A stretch of 64,000 nucleotides of DNA from assembly GCF_028550395.1 (NCBI RefSeq), contig NZ_JAQQKW010000007.1, positions 166,020-230,019 of the forward strand, in the 5' to 3' direction. The notes under the pieces were generated by a model that worked only from the letters and a program-made list of their open reading frames with translations, made no database searches and was not told the DNA's origin. How positions within the stretch are numbered: the first letter of the stretch is position 1; each line of letters starts with the position of its first letter. A program made the translations under genes and the position numbers. This DNA comes from Asticcacaulis currens. Lineage in GTDB: Bacteria; Pseudomonadota; Alphaproteobacteria; Caulobacterales; Caulobacteraceae. Positions 34,446 through 43,632 of the stretch are shown piece by piece.

Positions 34446-35750
34446 TCAGGCCGTCTTGAAGAGGCCACGCTGCCGCAGGATCAGGCAAAGACCCAATGCG
34501 GGAAGCCCGGCCACTGCTGTGCCGATAAAGAAGATCTGATAGGCCCCGAACAGGCCGTGCGAAGCCGTCAGGCCATCGACGATCTGCCCCGAAAAGCCTT
34601 TCAGCAGCTTGCCGGTCAGGTCGGCCGCCGAATACATCAGGGCAAAGTGGGTGAGGGTGTGTTCCTTCACGGTGAGGCGCGTCAGAAAGGCGATAAAGGC
34701 CGTTTCGGCTATGCCATTGGCGATATTGTCGATGATCAGCGTGCCACCGAACACGGTGACATCGCCGGGATGCGCGGCCATCAGGGCAAAGCAGATATTC
34801 GACAAAGGCCCGGTCACCGCCCCCAGCCAGAAGGCGCGCTCAACCCCCAGCCACAGAAGGCAGGCGCCGCCCAGCGCCACCCCGGCGAACGAGGCCGCCA
34901 GTCCGATGGTCGAACGCACATAGGCGATATCGGCATTGCTGAGGCCAGTGTCGCTGTAAAGCGGCCCGGCCACCGGCCCGATCAGATAGTCGGGCAGGCG
35001 GTAGAGCGCCACGGTCGCCAGCACCCACCACGCCAGTCCCGCATGTTCCTGAAAAAAGCTTTTCAACGGTGCGACGACATAGGTGTCGAAGCTGTAGGGC
35101 ACCGGCGGCGTCAGGGCTTCGGCGCGCGACGGCCGCGCAATCAGCGTCGCGGCCACACCGACCAGCATCAGCGCCGCCAGCCCGGTTACCGTGGCCGGCC
35201 AGCCGAATTGGTCTGCGGGAATAAGGATCAGCGAGCCGGAGACGATGGCCGCGACCTTATAGCCGAGGGAATAGATCGTCGGATTGAGCGCTTCTTGCGC
35301 CTGTCCCTCGGTCTGCTCGATGCGCCAGGCGTGGATGGCGATTTCCTGCGAGGCGGCGCAAAGCGCCAGCAGCAGGGTCACGGCGACGAAGGCCCAGATA
35401 TTCCCCGTGGGGCCGATGGCGGCCATGCCGATCAGGCTGAGGATCACCCCGCCCTGCGCCAGCAGCATGAAGGACCGTCTTTGCCCCAGCCGCACGTGCA
35501 GGAGCGGCAGACGCACCTTGTCCATCCACGGGGCCCACACGACCTTGAAGCCGTAGAACAGGCTGATCCAGCCCATATAACCGATGACGGTCAGGCTTGT
35601 GCCCTCTTCGCGCATCCAGAAGCCCAGTGTCGCCCCGGTCATCAGAAAGGGCAGGCCCGCCGAAAAGCCCAGCACCAGCAGCAGCCAGGCATTGGGCGTT
35701 TTCAGGGCGCGCAGGATGTCGCGGAGGGTGGGCTTATCGGCAGAGGACAT
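34446..35750 (-). CDS. AmpG-like MFS muropeptide permease
   Basis: The 434-aa protein has about 12-14 hydrophobic helices and the AmpG opening LLLVLGFSAGLPFLMTGATLGFWMREEG followed by IGYMGWISLFYGFKVVWAPWMDKVRLP. Other AmpG-like parts are ALCAASQEIAIHAWRIE and FIAFLTRLTVKEHTLTHFALMYSAADL. AmpG imports anhydromuropeptides released by lytic transglycosylases for recycling and feeds beta-lactamase induction where present. No ampC or ampR is visible nearby. It stands alone between the DUF6157 gene and glyQ. Confidence 0.88.
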   Translation of the reverse strand: MSSADKPTLRDILRALKTPNAWLLLVLGFSAGLPFLMTGATLGFWMREEGTSLTVIGYMGWISLFYGFKVVWAPWMDKVRLPLLHVRLGQRRSFMLLAQGGVILSLIGMAAIGPTGNIWAFVAVTLLLALCAASQEIAIHAWRIEQTEGQAQEALNPTIYSLGYKVAAIVSGSLILIPADQFGWPATVTGLAALMLVGVAATLIARPSRAEALTPPVPYSFDTYVVAPLKSFFQEHAGLAWWVLATVALYRLPDYLIGPVAGPLYSDTGLSNADIAYVRSTIGLAASFAGVALGGACLLWLGVERAFWLGAVTGPLSNICFALMAAHPGDVTVFGGTLIIDNIANGIAETAFIAFLTRLTVKEHTLTHFALMYSAADLTGKLLKGFSGQIVDGLTASHGLFGAYQIFFIGTAVAGLPALGLCLILRQRGLFKTA

Positions 35751-35901
35751 TTGGCTTTAACCCGCTCTCCCCAGTCGCGGGGAGGCGCACAGAAAAAGCG
35801 ATTCTCCGCCGTCTGAACAGGTTTTCTTTCCCTGCAAACCTTGCTTGGCCGGACGCACCTCTCTATGTTCGCGGCCATTCTGGAGTCCGGCATTTTCGAA
35901 C

Positions 35902-36786
35902 ATGACCAAAGAGCCCCTGTCCTTTCAGGACCTTATCCTGACCCTGCACCATTACTGGAGCCAGCAGGGCTGCGTGATCCTTCAGCCCTATGACGTCGAA
36001 GTCGGCGCAGGTACCCTGCATCCGGCCACCGTCCTGCGCGCGCTGGGCAAGAAACCGTGGAAGGCCGCCTATGTGCAGCCGTCGCGCCGTCCGGTCGATG
36101 GCCGCTATGGCGAAAACCCCAACCGCCTTCAACACTATTATCAGTATCAGGTGATCCTGAAGCCGAACCCCGACACTCTTCAGGAGCTGTATCTCGGATC
36201 GCTGAAAGCCATCGGGCTCGACACGGCGCTGCACGACATCCGCTTCGTTGAAGACGACTGGGAAAACCCGACTGTGGGCGCGTGGGGCCTCGGCTGGGAA
36301 GTGTGGTGCGACGGCATGGAAGTCACGCAATACACCTATTTCCAGGGCGTCGGCGGCATCGAGGTCGATGTGGTGTCGGGTGAACTGACCTACGGGCTGG
36401 AGCGTCTGGCCATGTATCTTCAGAACGTCGATAACGTTTATGATCTGAAATTCAATAATGACGGCGTGAAGTACGGCGACGTGTTCAAGGAGCAGGAGCG
36501 CCAGTTTTCGGCCTTCAACTTCGAAGCGTCCGATGTGGCGACGCTCAAGCGCCAGTTTGAGGACATGGAGCGCAACGTTCTGCGCATCCTCAACACCGAA
36601 AACAGTCTGGGCTATAAGCTGGTCCTGCCGGCCTATGACCACGTGCTGAAGGCCTCGCACCTGTTCAACCTGATGGATGCGCGCGGCGCCATCGCGGTGG
36701 CCGAACGGCAATCCTATATCGGCCGCATCCGCGACCTCTGCAAGGCCTGCGCGCTTGAATGGGCCGCACAAGAAGAAGCTAGATAA
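35902..36786 (+). CDS. glyQ: Glycyl-tRNA synthetase alpha subunit
   Basis: The 294-aa protein (start [31 protein letters not shown]) has the GlyQ hallmarks [47 protein letters not shown] and [26 protein letters not shown]. It forms the class II catalytic alpha subunit of the alpha2beta2 enzyme with GlyS, encoded 5 nt downstream. The frame upstream from 35845 has no family match. Confidence 0.97.
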   Translation: MTKEPLSFQDLILTLHHYWSQQGCVILQPYDVEVGAGTLHPATVLRALGKKPWKAAYVQPSRRPVDGRYGENPNRLQHYYQYQVILKPNPDTLQELYLGSLKAIGLDTALHDIRFVEDDWENPTVGAWGLGWEVWCDGMEVTQYTYFQGVGGIEVDVVSGELTYGLERLAMYLQNVDNVYDLKFNNDGVKYGDVFKEQERQFSAFNFEASDVATLKRQFEDMERNVLRILNTENSLGYKLVLPAYDHVLKASHLFNLMDARGAIAVAERQSYIGRIRDLCKACALEWAAQEEAR

Positions 36787-36791
36787 CACAA

Positions 36792-39071
36792 ATGGCTCAG
36801 TTACTTATCGAACTTTTTTCAGAAGAAATCCCGGCGCGGATGCAGCTTCAGGCCGCGCGCGATTTCGAGCGCCTGTTCGGCGATCGCGCCAGGGCGCAAG
36901 GCCTGACCTGGGACAGTCTCAAGGCCTATGTCGGTCCGCGTCGTCTGGCCCTGCACGTCGAAGGCCTGCCGCTGGAACAGGCCGCCGTCACCGAAGAGGT
37001 CAAGGGCCCCAAGGACGGTGCGCCGGAACAGGCCATGGCCGGTTTCCTGCGCAAGGTTGGCCTGACGCAGGATCAGCTTGTGCTGGAAAACGGCGTGTGG
37101 ATGGCGCGCATCGAAAAGCCGGCCAAGAGCACGGCCGAGGTCCTGCCCGGCATCCTCGAAGACGTTATCCTGACCTTCCCGTGGCCCAAGTCGATGCGGT
37201 CGGGCACATCGAGCTTCCGCTGGGTGCGTCCGTTGAAGCGCATCCTGTTCCTGTTTGATGGTCAGGTCATTCCGCTGAGCATCGGCGGTATCACATCGGG
37301 CGACCTGACTCAGGGCCACCGCGTCCTGTCGTCCGGAGAGGCCTTTGCGGTCAAGGACTTCGCCGATTATCAGCAAAAGCTGCGCGATCATTTCGTCATC
37401 CTCGACCACATTGAGCGTCAATCCTTGATTCTGGATAAGGCCAATGAGGCCTGCGCCGCCGCGGGCTGCGCTCTGATGGACGATCATGGCCTGCTGGAAG
37501 AGGTGGCCGGCCTCAACGAATGGCCGACGCCGCTCTTGGGCGATATGGACCCGAAATTCCTCAGCCTGCCGCCGGAGGTCATCAAGACCTCGATGCGCAC
37601 GCACCAGAAATACTTTGCCGTGCGCGATCTTTCGACCGGCAAGATGGCCGCGAAGTTCGTCATCGTCGCCAATCAGGTGGCCAGCGACGGTGGGGCGGAA
37701 ATCCGCCGCGGCAATGCCAAGGTGCTGTCGGCGCGCCTGTCGGACGGCGTCTTCTTCTGGTCCGAGGACAATCGCAAAGGTAATTTCGACGCTTGGTTGC
37801 AAAAGCTGAACGGCGTGACCTTCCACGCTAGGCTGGGCACGATGGCGCAGCGCGTGGCGCGCATCGAAGCGCTGGCGCAAGTCATTGCGCCGCTGGTCAA
37901 GGCCGACGTGTCGCTGGCCACGCAGGCCGCGCATCTGGCCAAGGCCGATCTGGCCTCCTACATGGTCGGGGAATTCCCGGAACTTCAGGGGGTTATGGGC
38001 GGGTATTACGCCGAAGCGGCCAGGCTACCCGGTGATGTGGCCGAAGCCATCCGCGAACACTATAAGCCGCAGGGCCCGTCGGACTCTGTGCCCGAAGGTG
38101 CGGTGTCGGCGGCCGTGGCTCTGGCTGACAAGATCGACACGCTGGTCGGCTTCTTTGCCATCGACGAAAAGCCGACGGGCTCGAAAGACCCCTATGCCCT
38201 GCGTCGTGCGGCTCTGGGGATTTTGCGCATCCTGCGTCAGCACAATGTGCGCGCCTCGCTGTCGGAGCTGGTCGCCGCCTGGTATCAGTCGCTGCTGATC
38301 TATGCGGGCGAAGGTCGCGCCGTCTATGTCGATACGGACAACTGGCGCGGTTCGGCCGGGCCGCGTTGGGCCGAAGGCGAAACCGAGGTCTATGACAACT
38401 ATCTGCGCGATTTCCGCGCCGGTCTGCTCGAAAGCCCGGTCTTTGTCATCCCGACCGACCGCGACTACGATCTGGACCTGCAATTCGAGCATGTCGCCAA
38501 TACGCCCAAGGTCGATAACGCCCTGCTGACCTTCCGCGATTTCCGCGCGGTGTCGGCGGAGTTTGCGGACTTTTTTGCTGACCGTCTGAAGGTTATGCTG
38601 AAGGACGAAGGCGTGCGTTTTGACGTGGTCGAGGCCGGGTTTGCCGTCAGGGACGACGACATGGTGCGCACCGTGGCGCGCATCAGGGCGCTGGAAAGCG
38701 TGCTGGCGTCGCCGGCGGGTACTGGGCTTCAGGCCGCCTATACGCGCGTCGCCAATATCCTCAATGCCGAGGCGAAGAAGGGTGCTCTGCCGACGGCGGA
38801 GCCCAAGTTGCTCAGCGGGGCGCCGGAGGTGGAAACGGCCCTGACGCAGCAGGTGATCGCCCTGACGCCGGTGGTGGAGCGGCTGATCGACGCCGAACAG
38901 TTCGAAGAGGCGCTGGGCAAGCTGGCGGGTCTGCGCGGGGCGGTCGATGCCTTCCTCGACGGGGTGCTGGTCAATTCCGACGTGGTGGCTGAGCGCGAAA
39001 ATCGCCTGAGTCTGTTGTCGGCCCTGCGGCGTCTGTTCGACGGCGTGGGTGATTTGTCCAAGCTGGCGTAG
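36792..39071 (+). CDS. glyS: Glycyl-tRNA synthetase beta subunit
   Basis: The 759-aa protein opens MAQLLIELFSEEIPARMQLQAARDFERLF, the standard GlyS start. It contains FSWPKSMRSG-like and FRWVRPLKRILFLFDG segments, TSMRTHQKYFAVRD, FFWSEDNRKGNFDAWLQKL and a C-terminal DALR-type anticodon-binding region ending RLSLLSALRRLFDGVGDLSKLA. It binds tRNA-Gly and supports GlyQ. The gene follows glyQ immediately. Confidence 0.97.
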   Translation: MAQLLIELFSEEIPARMQLQAARDFERLFGDRARAQGLTWDSLKAYVGPRRLALHVEGLPLEQAAVTEEVKGPKDGAPEQAMAGFLRKVGLTQDQLVLENGVWMARIEKPAKSTAEVLPGILEDVILTFPWPKSMRSGTSSFRWVRPLKRILFLFDGQVIPLSIGGITSGDLTQGHRVLSSGEAFAVKDFADYQQKLRDHFVILDHIERQSLILDKANEACAAAGCALMDDHGLLEEVAGLNEWPTPLLGDMDPKFLSLPPEVIKTSMRTHQKYFAVRDLSTGKMAAKFVIVANQVASDGGAEIRRGNAKVLSARLSDGVFFWSEDNRKGNFDAWLQKLNGVTFHARLGTMAQRVARIEALAQVIAPLVKADVSLATQAAHLAKADLASYMVGEFPELQGVMGGYYAEAARLPGDVAEAIREHYKPQGPSDSVPEGAVSAAVALADKIDTLVGFFAIDEKPTGSKDPYALRRAALGILRILRQHNVRASLSELVAAWYQSLLIYAGEGRAVYVDTDNWRGSAGPRWAEGETEVYDNYLRDFRAGLLESPVFVIPTDRDYDLDLQFEHVANTPKVDNALLTFRDFRAVSAEFADFFADRLKVMLKDEGVRFDVVEAGFAVRDDDMVRTVARIRALESVLASPAGTGLQAAYTRVANILNAEAKKGALPTAEPKLLSGAPEVETALTQQVIALTPVVERLIDAEQFEEALGKLAGLRGAVDAFLDGVLVNSDVVAERENRLSLLSALRRLFDGVGDLSKLA

Positions 39072-39238
39072 GCTAAACCCTCCTCCCCTTCGCTGGTGCG
39101 ACAGGGAGAGGGGATTTTGAATTACATAAAAACTTATTCCGCAGAGTTCGCGCGCGCGTGTACCTTTTGCCTACCGTCCGGCCGTGCCAGCCGGGTGAAC
39201 AGATTGTTTTATCTGATTGTGGAAAGAGGGATTTTTAA
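39072..39238. other. Intergenic region before ppdK
   Basis: A CTCCCCTT...GGGAGAGGGG inverted repeat lies at 39080-39114, probably a remnant of the dispersed CTCCC element or a weak terminator. The remaining ~120 nt must hold the ppdK promoter; no firm consensus is recognised. GAAAGAGGG lies near 39221-39230 as the ribosome-binding site. Confidence 0.4.
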
Positions 39239-41902
39239 ATGTCGAAGCAATGGGTTTACGCATTCGCCGCCGGTAAGGCCGATGGCAATGCCGCGATGAA
39301 GAACCTGCTGGGCGGCAAGGGCGCCAATCTGGCCGAAATGTCGTCGCTGGGCCTGCCGGTGCCGGCGGGCTTTACGGTGACGACCGAGGCCTGCGTCCAT
39401 TATTATCAGAATGACAAGACCTTTCCCGACGGGCTGGACGCCCAGGTGAAGACGGCTCTGACCAATCTGGAAGCCGTGACGGGCAAGGGGTTTGGTTCGG
39501 TCGAAAACCCGCTGCTGGTTTCCGTGCGCTCCGGCGCGCGCGCGTCGATGCCGGGCATGATGGATACAGTCCTCAATCTGGGCCTCAATGATCAGACGGT
39601 CGAGGGATTGGCCGCCCTGACCGGCGACCGTCGCTTCGCGCTCGACTGCTACCGCCGGTTCATCACCATGTACTCGAACGTCGTGCTGGGCGTCAGCCAC
39701 CACGGTTTTGAAGATATTCTGGACGACCATAAGGACCGTCTGGGCGTCACGGTGGACACCGACATTACGGCCAAGGACTGGGAACGCGTCATCGCCGACT
39801 ACAAGGCCAAGGTGCAGGCCGATCTGGGTCAAGACTTCCCGCAGGACCCGCAGGATCAGTTGTGGGGGGCGGTCAAGGCCGTGTTCGGTTCGTGGATGAA
39901 CGACCGCGCCAAATTCTACCGCAAAATGCACGACATCCCCGAAGACTGGGGCACGGCCGTCAATATTCAGTCGATGGTGTTCGGCAATATGGGCGACACC
40001 TCGGCCACGGGCGTCGCCTTCACGCGCAACCCTTCGACCGGCGACAACACGCTCTACGGCGAATTCCTGCTCAATGCGCAGGGCGAAGACGTGGTGGCGG
40101 GTATCCGCACGCCGCAGACCCTGACGAAAAAAGCCCGCGAAGAGATGGGCGAGCGCAACCCCTCGATGGAAGAGGCTCTGCCGGAAGTCTTTGCGCAATT
40201 CCGCTCAACCGTTGAGACGCTCGAAAAGCATTATCGCGACGTGCAGGACGTGGAGTTCACGGTCGAACAGGGCAAGCTGTTCATGCTGCAAACCCGCAAT
40301 GCCAAGCGCACCTCGCGCGCGGCGCTGAAAATCGCCGTGGATATGGCCAAAGAAGGCCTGATCACGCCGCAGGAAGCCCTGATGCGCCTCGATCCCGGCG
40401 CGCTGGATCAGCTTCTGCACCCCATGCTGGACCCCAAGGCCGAACGGACCCTGATCGCGCGCGGCCTGCCGGCCTCGCCGGGCGCCGCCTGCGGCAAGAT
40501 CGTCTTCACCGCCGATGATGCCGTGCGTCTGGCGGCGGCGGGCGACGACGTCATTCTGGTGCGGGATGAAACCTCGCCCGAAGACATCCACGGGATGCAC
40601 GCGGCCAAGGCGATCATCACGGCGCGCGGCGGCATGACTTCGCACGCCGCCGTGGTGGCGCGCGGCATGGGCCGTCCCTGCGTGTCCGGGGCCGGGGAGA
40701 TGGTCATTTCGACCGAACGCGGTGAATTCAGCGCGCGCGGTCAGACCTTCCGCTTTGGCGATATCGTCACGCTGGACGGTTCGACGGGCGAAGTGTTCAA
40801 AGGCTCCATCCGCATGATCGAGCCGGAATTCTCGGACGACTTCCACCAGATCATGAACTGGGCCGACGAATTCCGCACACTGAAGGTGTTGACCAATGCC
40901 GAAACCCCGGCGGACGCCCGCACCGCCATCGGCTTCGGCGCCGAAGGCATCGGGCTGTGCCGCACCGAGCATATGTTCTTCGACGAAGACCGCATCAGCG
41001 CTGTGCGTGAGATGATCCTCGCCGATGACGAGGCCGGCCGCCGCAAGGCCCTCGCCAAGATCCTGCCCATGCAGAAGGCCGACTTTGTCGAATTGTTCAA
41101 GATCATGAACGGCCTGCCGGTGACCATCCGCCTGCTCGATCCGCCGCTGCATGAGTTCCTGCCGCACACGCCGGAAGACATCAAGCTGGTGGCCGAAGCC
41201 GCCGAAGTGCCGGAGGAAAAGCTCCTGAAGCGCACCAAGGAACTGTCGGAAACCAACCCCATGCTGGGCTGGCGGGGTTGCCGTCTGGGCATCACCTTCC
41301 CGGAAATCTACGAAATGCAGGTGACGGCGATTTTCGAAGCCGCCTGCGACGTGAAGGCCGAAGGCTTTGACCCGCAGCCCGACATCATGCACCCGCTGGT
41401 GGCCACCAAGGAAGAAATGGCCAAGCTGGTCGCCATGACCAAGGCCATTGCCGAGGGCGTGCTCAAGGCGCGCGGGGCCGAGGTGGCGTACAAGGTCGGC
41501 ACTATGATCGAGTTGCCGCGTGCAGCACTGCTGGCCGACAAGCTGGCCGAAACGGCGGAATTCTTCTCGTTTGGCACCAACGACCTGACCCAGACTACCT
41601 ACGGCATCAGCCGTGACGACTCGGGCCGCTTCCTCAACCCCTATATCGAAAAGGGGATTTTCGAGAAGGACCCCTTCGTCAGCCTCGATCCGGACGGCGT
41701 GGGGCAACTGATCGACATTGCCCGTACCAAGGGCCGCACGACGCGCCCGGACATCAAGCTCGGCATCTGCGGCGAACATGGGGGTGATCCGGCCTCGATC
41801 GCTTTCTGTCAAAAGGTCGGCCTCGACTATGTGTCGTGCTCGCCCTACCGCGTGCCGGTGGCGCGTCTGGCCGCCGCACAAGCCGCCATCTCGGCGAAAT
41901 AA
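39239..41902 (+). CDS. ppdK: Pyruvate, phosphate dikinase
   Basis: The 887-aa enzyme shows the N-terminal ATP-grasp region (LLGGKGANLAEMSSLGLPVPAGFTVTTEAC, SVRSGARASMPGMMDTVLNLGLND), the phosphohistidine segment TARGGMTSHAAVVARGMGRPCVSG (His near 458) and the PEP/pyruvate barrel (GAEGIGLCRTEHMFFDEDRI, FSFGTNDLTQTTYG, GICGEHGGDP). It interconverts pyruvate, ATP and phosphate with PEP, AMP and pyrophosphate. It is a full-length member, followed by a strong terminator. Confidence 0.97.
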   Translation: MSKQWVYAFAAGKADGNAAMKNLLGGKGANLAEMSSLGLPVPAGFTVTTEACVHYYQNDKTFPDGLDAQVKTALTNLEAVTGKGFGSVENPLLVSVRSGARASMPGMMDTVLNLGLNDQTVEGLAALTGDRRFALDCYRRFITMYSNVVLGVSHHGFEDILDDHKDRLGVTVDTDITAKDWERVIADYKAKVQADLGQDFPQDPQDQLWGAVKAVFGSWMNDRAKFYRKMHDIPEDWGTAVNIQSMVFGNMGDTSATGVAFTRNPSTGDNTLYGEFLLNAQGEDVVAGIRTPQTLTKKAREEMGERNPSMEEALPEVFAQFRSTVETLEKHYRDVQDVEFTVEQGKLFMLQTRNAKRTSRAALKIAVDMAKEGLITPQEALMRLDPGALDQLLHPMLDPKAERTLIARGLPASPGAACGKIVFTADDAVRLAAAGDDVILVRDETSPEDIHGMHAAKAIITARGGMTSHAAVVARGMGRPCVSGAGEMVISTERGEFSARGQTFRFGDIVTLDGSTGEVFKGSIRMIEPEFSDDFHQIMNWADEFRTLKVLTNAETPADARTAIGFGAEGIGLCRTEHMFFDEDRISAVREMILADDEAGRRKALAKILPMQKADFVELFKIMNGLPVTIRLLDPPLHEFLPHTPEDIKLVAEAAEVPEEKLLKRTKELSETNPMLGWRGCRLGITFPEIYEMQVTAIFEAACDVKAEGFDPQPDIMHPLVATKEEMAKLVAMTKAIAEGVLKARGAEVAYKVGTMIELPRAALLADKLAETAEFFSFGTNDLTQTTYGISRDDSGRFLNPYIEKGIFEKDPFVSLDPDGVGQLIDIARTKGRTTRPDIKLGICGEHGGDPASIAFCQKVGLDYVSCSPYRVPVARLAAAQAAISAK

Positions 41903-41929
41903 GGCGATCTCCTAGACCCACCCAGAGAG

Positions 41930-41957
41930 AGCCCGGCCCTGTGCCGGGCTTTTTTTG
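41930..41957 (+). terminator. Terminator after ppdK
   Basis: AGCCCGGC (41930-41937) pairs perfectly with GCCGGGCT (41943-41950) around a 5-nt loop and runs into seven T residues. Confidence 0.96.
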
Positions 41958-42121
41958 CGCCGGAAAGGGATTGTATTTCCCCTCTCAGGCGTATGTCTTG
42001 GCGCTGTCACACGCGCCGTCTAACTTATCGCTCTCCGTCAACCTGCGGCCTATTGTCAGGTGTCGGGATTTGGGCTTTAGTTGTTAACACTTTCAGAATT
42101 TCGATTATCCGGGAACTTAGC

Positions 42122-42541
42122 ATGTCGTCCAAAACAGTATGGGGACTGGGACTGCTGCTTCTGACCGCCGGGGCAGGGGTGGGGCTGTATAAACAGCTTC
42201 CGGCCATGCCGCAGGCGCTGGAAGCGCGGGTCGCCGACGCGCTGAAGGCCGAGGGGCTGGGCGATATCGCCTATGAGGTCGATGGCCTCAATGTGCGCCT
42301 CAGCTTCAAAACGCAGGATTTTCATCCCGGCGTCACCGCCGAGGAACGCAAGGCGCGTCTGATGCAGGCCGCCGCCGCCGTGCGCAGCCTGCAACCGGAA
42401 CTGCCGCCGGAAATCGAGGTCTATGTCCCGAAGGGCGAGGGGTATCTGTACGGGCCGGCGCTGCAAGTGCTGACCGACACAAGCGAAACGCCGATGCGGG
42501 TGTCTATGGGGAAGACCGATCATGCTTTATCTGATCTTTGA
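42122..42541 (+). CDS. Membrane-anchored hypothetical protein with BON-like segment
   Basis: The ATG at 42122 gives 139 aa: an N-terminal membrane anchor (TVWGLGLLLLTAGAGVGLY) and a soluble part with ALEARVADALKAEGLGDIAYEVDGLNVRLSF and a terminal EIEVYVPKGEGYLYGP. The alternation of helix and strand around AYEVDGLNVRLSF is reminiscent of the BON domains found next to OmpA modules, but this is only a resemblance. It overlaps the following 30-aa ORF by 20 nt and lies upstream of an HHH-domain protein, so the three look like one unit. The frame upstream from 41993 is not supported. Confidence 0.65.
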   Translation: MSSKTVWGLGLLLLTAGAGVGLYKQLPAMPQALEARVADALKAEGLGDIAYEVDGLNVRLSFKTQDFHPGVTAEERKARLMQAAAAVRSLQPELPPEIEVYVPKGEGYLYGPALQVLTDTSETPMRVSMGKTDHALSDL

Positions 42542-42614
42542 GCTGCGCTGGCTGCTGCTGGGTGCGGCGGCGCTGGGCTTGTGTACGGGCTTTCTCGCGC
42601 GTCGCGCAGGGTAG
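42522..42614 (+). CDS. 30-aa single-helix membrane protein
   Basis: An ATG at 42522 (GGGGAAG upstream, within the end of the previous gene) opens MLYLIFELRWLLLGAAALG and ends with FLARRAG at TAG 42612-42614. Almost the whole peptide is one hydrophobic helix with a positively charged C-terminus, which should leave its tail in the cytoplasm. The overlap with the upstream gene and the 9-nt gap to the next gene mark it as a real member of a three-gene unit. Function is unknown. Confidence 0.65.
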   Translation: MLYLIFELRWLLLGAAALGLCTGFLARRAG

Positions 42615-42623
42615 GGGGAATAC

Positions 42624-43442
42624 ATGTATTTGCTGATTGCACAATCGGCGGCCCTGCTCCTGGCGGTCTTTCTGTTCAGCGGCTTTGTGGGCTGGCACCT
42701 GTCGCCCCGGCCGAAGCGCGCCGCGCGCCGCGTCTCGATCTTTGACGAGGCCCCGGCTTCCATCGTTGATTCCACTCTGGATGCCCCTCTGAACGCTCCG
42801 GCGGCGGAACGCCCGGTTTTCGACCCGATGGTCGCGGCGGCTCAGGCCCTCAACGCCTCGCGTCAGGCCGTGCAAGCACCCGCCGCACAGGCAGATGCTC
42901 CCCGTCCATCGGCGGACATCATCCCGCTACGCCCCCTCACGACGGCCCCGGTCACCGCAGCGCCTGTCGCTCAACCGGCCGCTCCGCAGCCCGCCCCTGT
43001 GGGCGTCTCCACCGAGCTGGAACCCGCCATCATGGCCGGGATCGAGCGCACCGAAGCGCCGGTCGTGGCCGCCCCCGCCCTGGCGGTCAAGGCTGAACCG
43101 GTGACGGAACTGCTGGATCGCACCTCGCGCCCCAAGGCCTCGCTTCTGTCGTCCATGACGCCGGAAAGCGTGCGCGCGGCGGTCGAGCAGGCGGGCACCG
43201 GCCTTGAGCCGCATCGCCTCAGCGCGCCCGAAGGCTATCCCGACGACCTGACGCTGATTTCGGGCATTGGTGCCGATAACGAGCGCGAATTGAATATGCT
43301 GGGCATTTACCACTACTGGCAGGTGGCGAGCTGGACGCCGGAACACGTGGCCTGGCTGTCGGCGCGCGTCCATTCGGCCCCGCGCATCGTGCGCGAAAAT
43401 TGGATGGCGCAGGCGGCGCGTCTGGCGGGCCGCGCGGCGTAA
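42624..43442 (+). CDS. Membrane-anchored protein with C-terminal helix-hairpin-helix domain
   Basis: The 272-aa protein has an N-terminal membrane helix (LIAQSAALLLAVFLFSGFVGWHL), a long low-complexity Ala/Pro-rich linker (about 35-190) and a C-terminal domain with GYPDDLTLISGIGADNERELNMLGIYHYWQVASWTPEHVAWLSAR. That last part is the H3TH-like fold annotated as flap-endonuclease-like or found at the end of 41-kDa NADH-dehydrogenase-like proteins. A nonspecific DNA-binding or structural role is possible; the function is unknown. A strong terminator follows. Confidence 0.78.
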   Translation: MYLLIAQSAALLLAVFLFSGFVGWHLSPRPKRAARRVSIFDEAPASIVDSTLDAPLNAPAAERPVFDPMVAAAQALNASRQAVQAPAAQADAPRPSADIIPLRPLTTAPVTAAPVAQPAAPQPAPVGVSTELEPAIMAGIERTEAPVVAAPALAVKAEPVTELLDRTSRPKASLLSSMTPESVRAAVEQAGTGLEPHRLSAPEGYPDDLTLISGIGADNERELNMLGIYHYWQVASWTPEHVAWLSARVHSAPRIVRENWMAQAARLAGRAA

Positions 43443-43464
43443 GCTGGCGCTTTGGCAATACGAA

Positions 43465-43496
43465 AAAGCCGGTAGGGCAACCTGCCGGCTTTTTTA
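43465..43496 (+). terminator. Terminator after the HHH-protein gene
   Basis: AAAGCCGGTAGG (43465-43476) pairs with CCTGCCGGCTTT (43481-43492), 12 bp with one G-T pair and a 4-nt loop, followed by T residues. Confidence 0.95.
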
Positions 43497-43499
43497 TTG

Positions 43500-43625
43500 G
43501 CCACGAAAATCACGAAAAGGCGTAGGCGGATATTTCGGCGCGGAGCGCCTGCGCTACGCGATATGTAAAGGCCCTCCGGGCAACGCAACTTCCGCCATTT
43601 CTTGTGCTTTTCGTGTTTTCGTGGC
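43500..43625. repeat. CACGAAAA inverted repeat with GGCGC core hairpin
   Basis: Arm 43500-43519 (GCCACGAAAATCACGAAAAG) and arm 43607-43625 are reverse complements apart from one missing base. The core includes GGCGC-GGA-GCGCC at 43537-43549. It lies between convergent genes and has the same plan as the repeats at 26114 and 33848. Confidence 0.85.
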
Positions 43626-43632
43626 TAAAACC

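Noticed and set aside
40205..41881. 558-codon frame antisense to ppdK
   Set aside because: It is a reverse-strand shadow of a strongly conserved enzyme gene and has no start signal.
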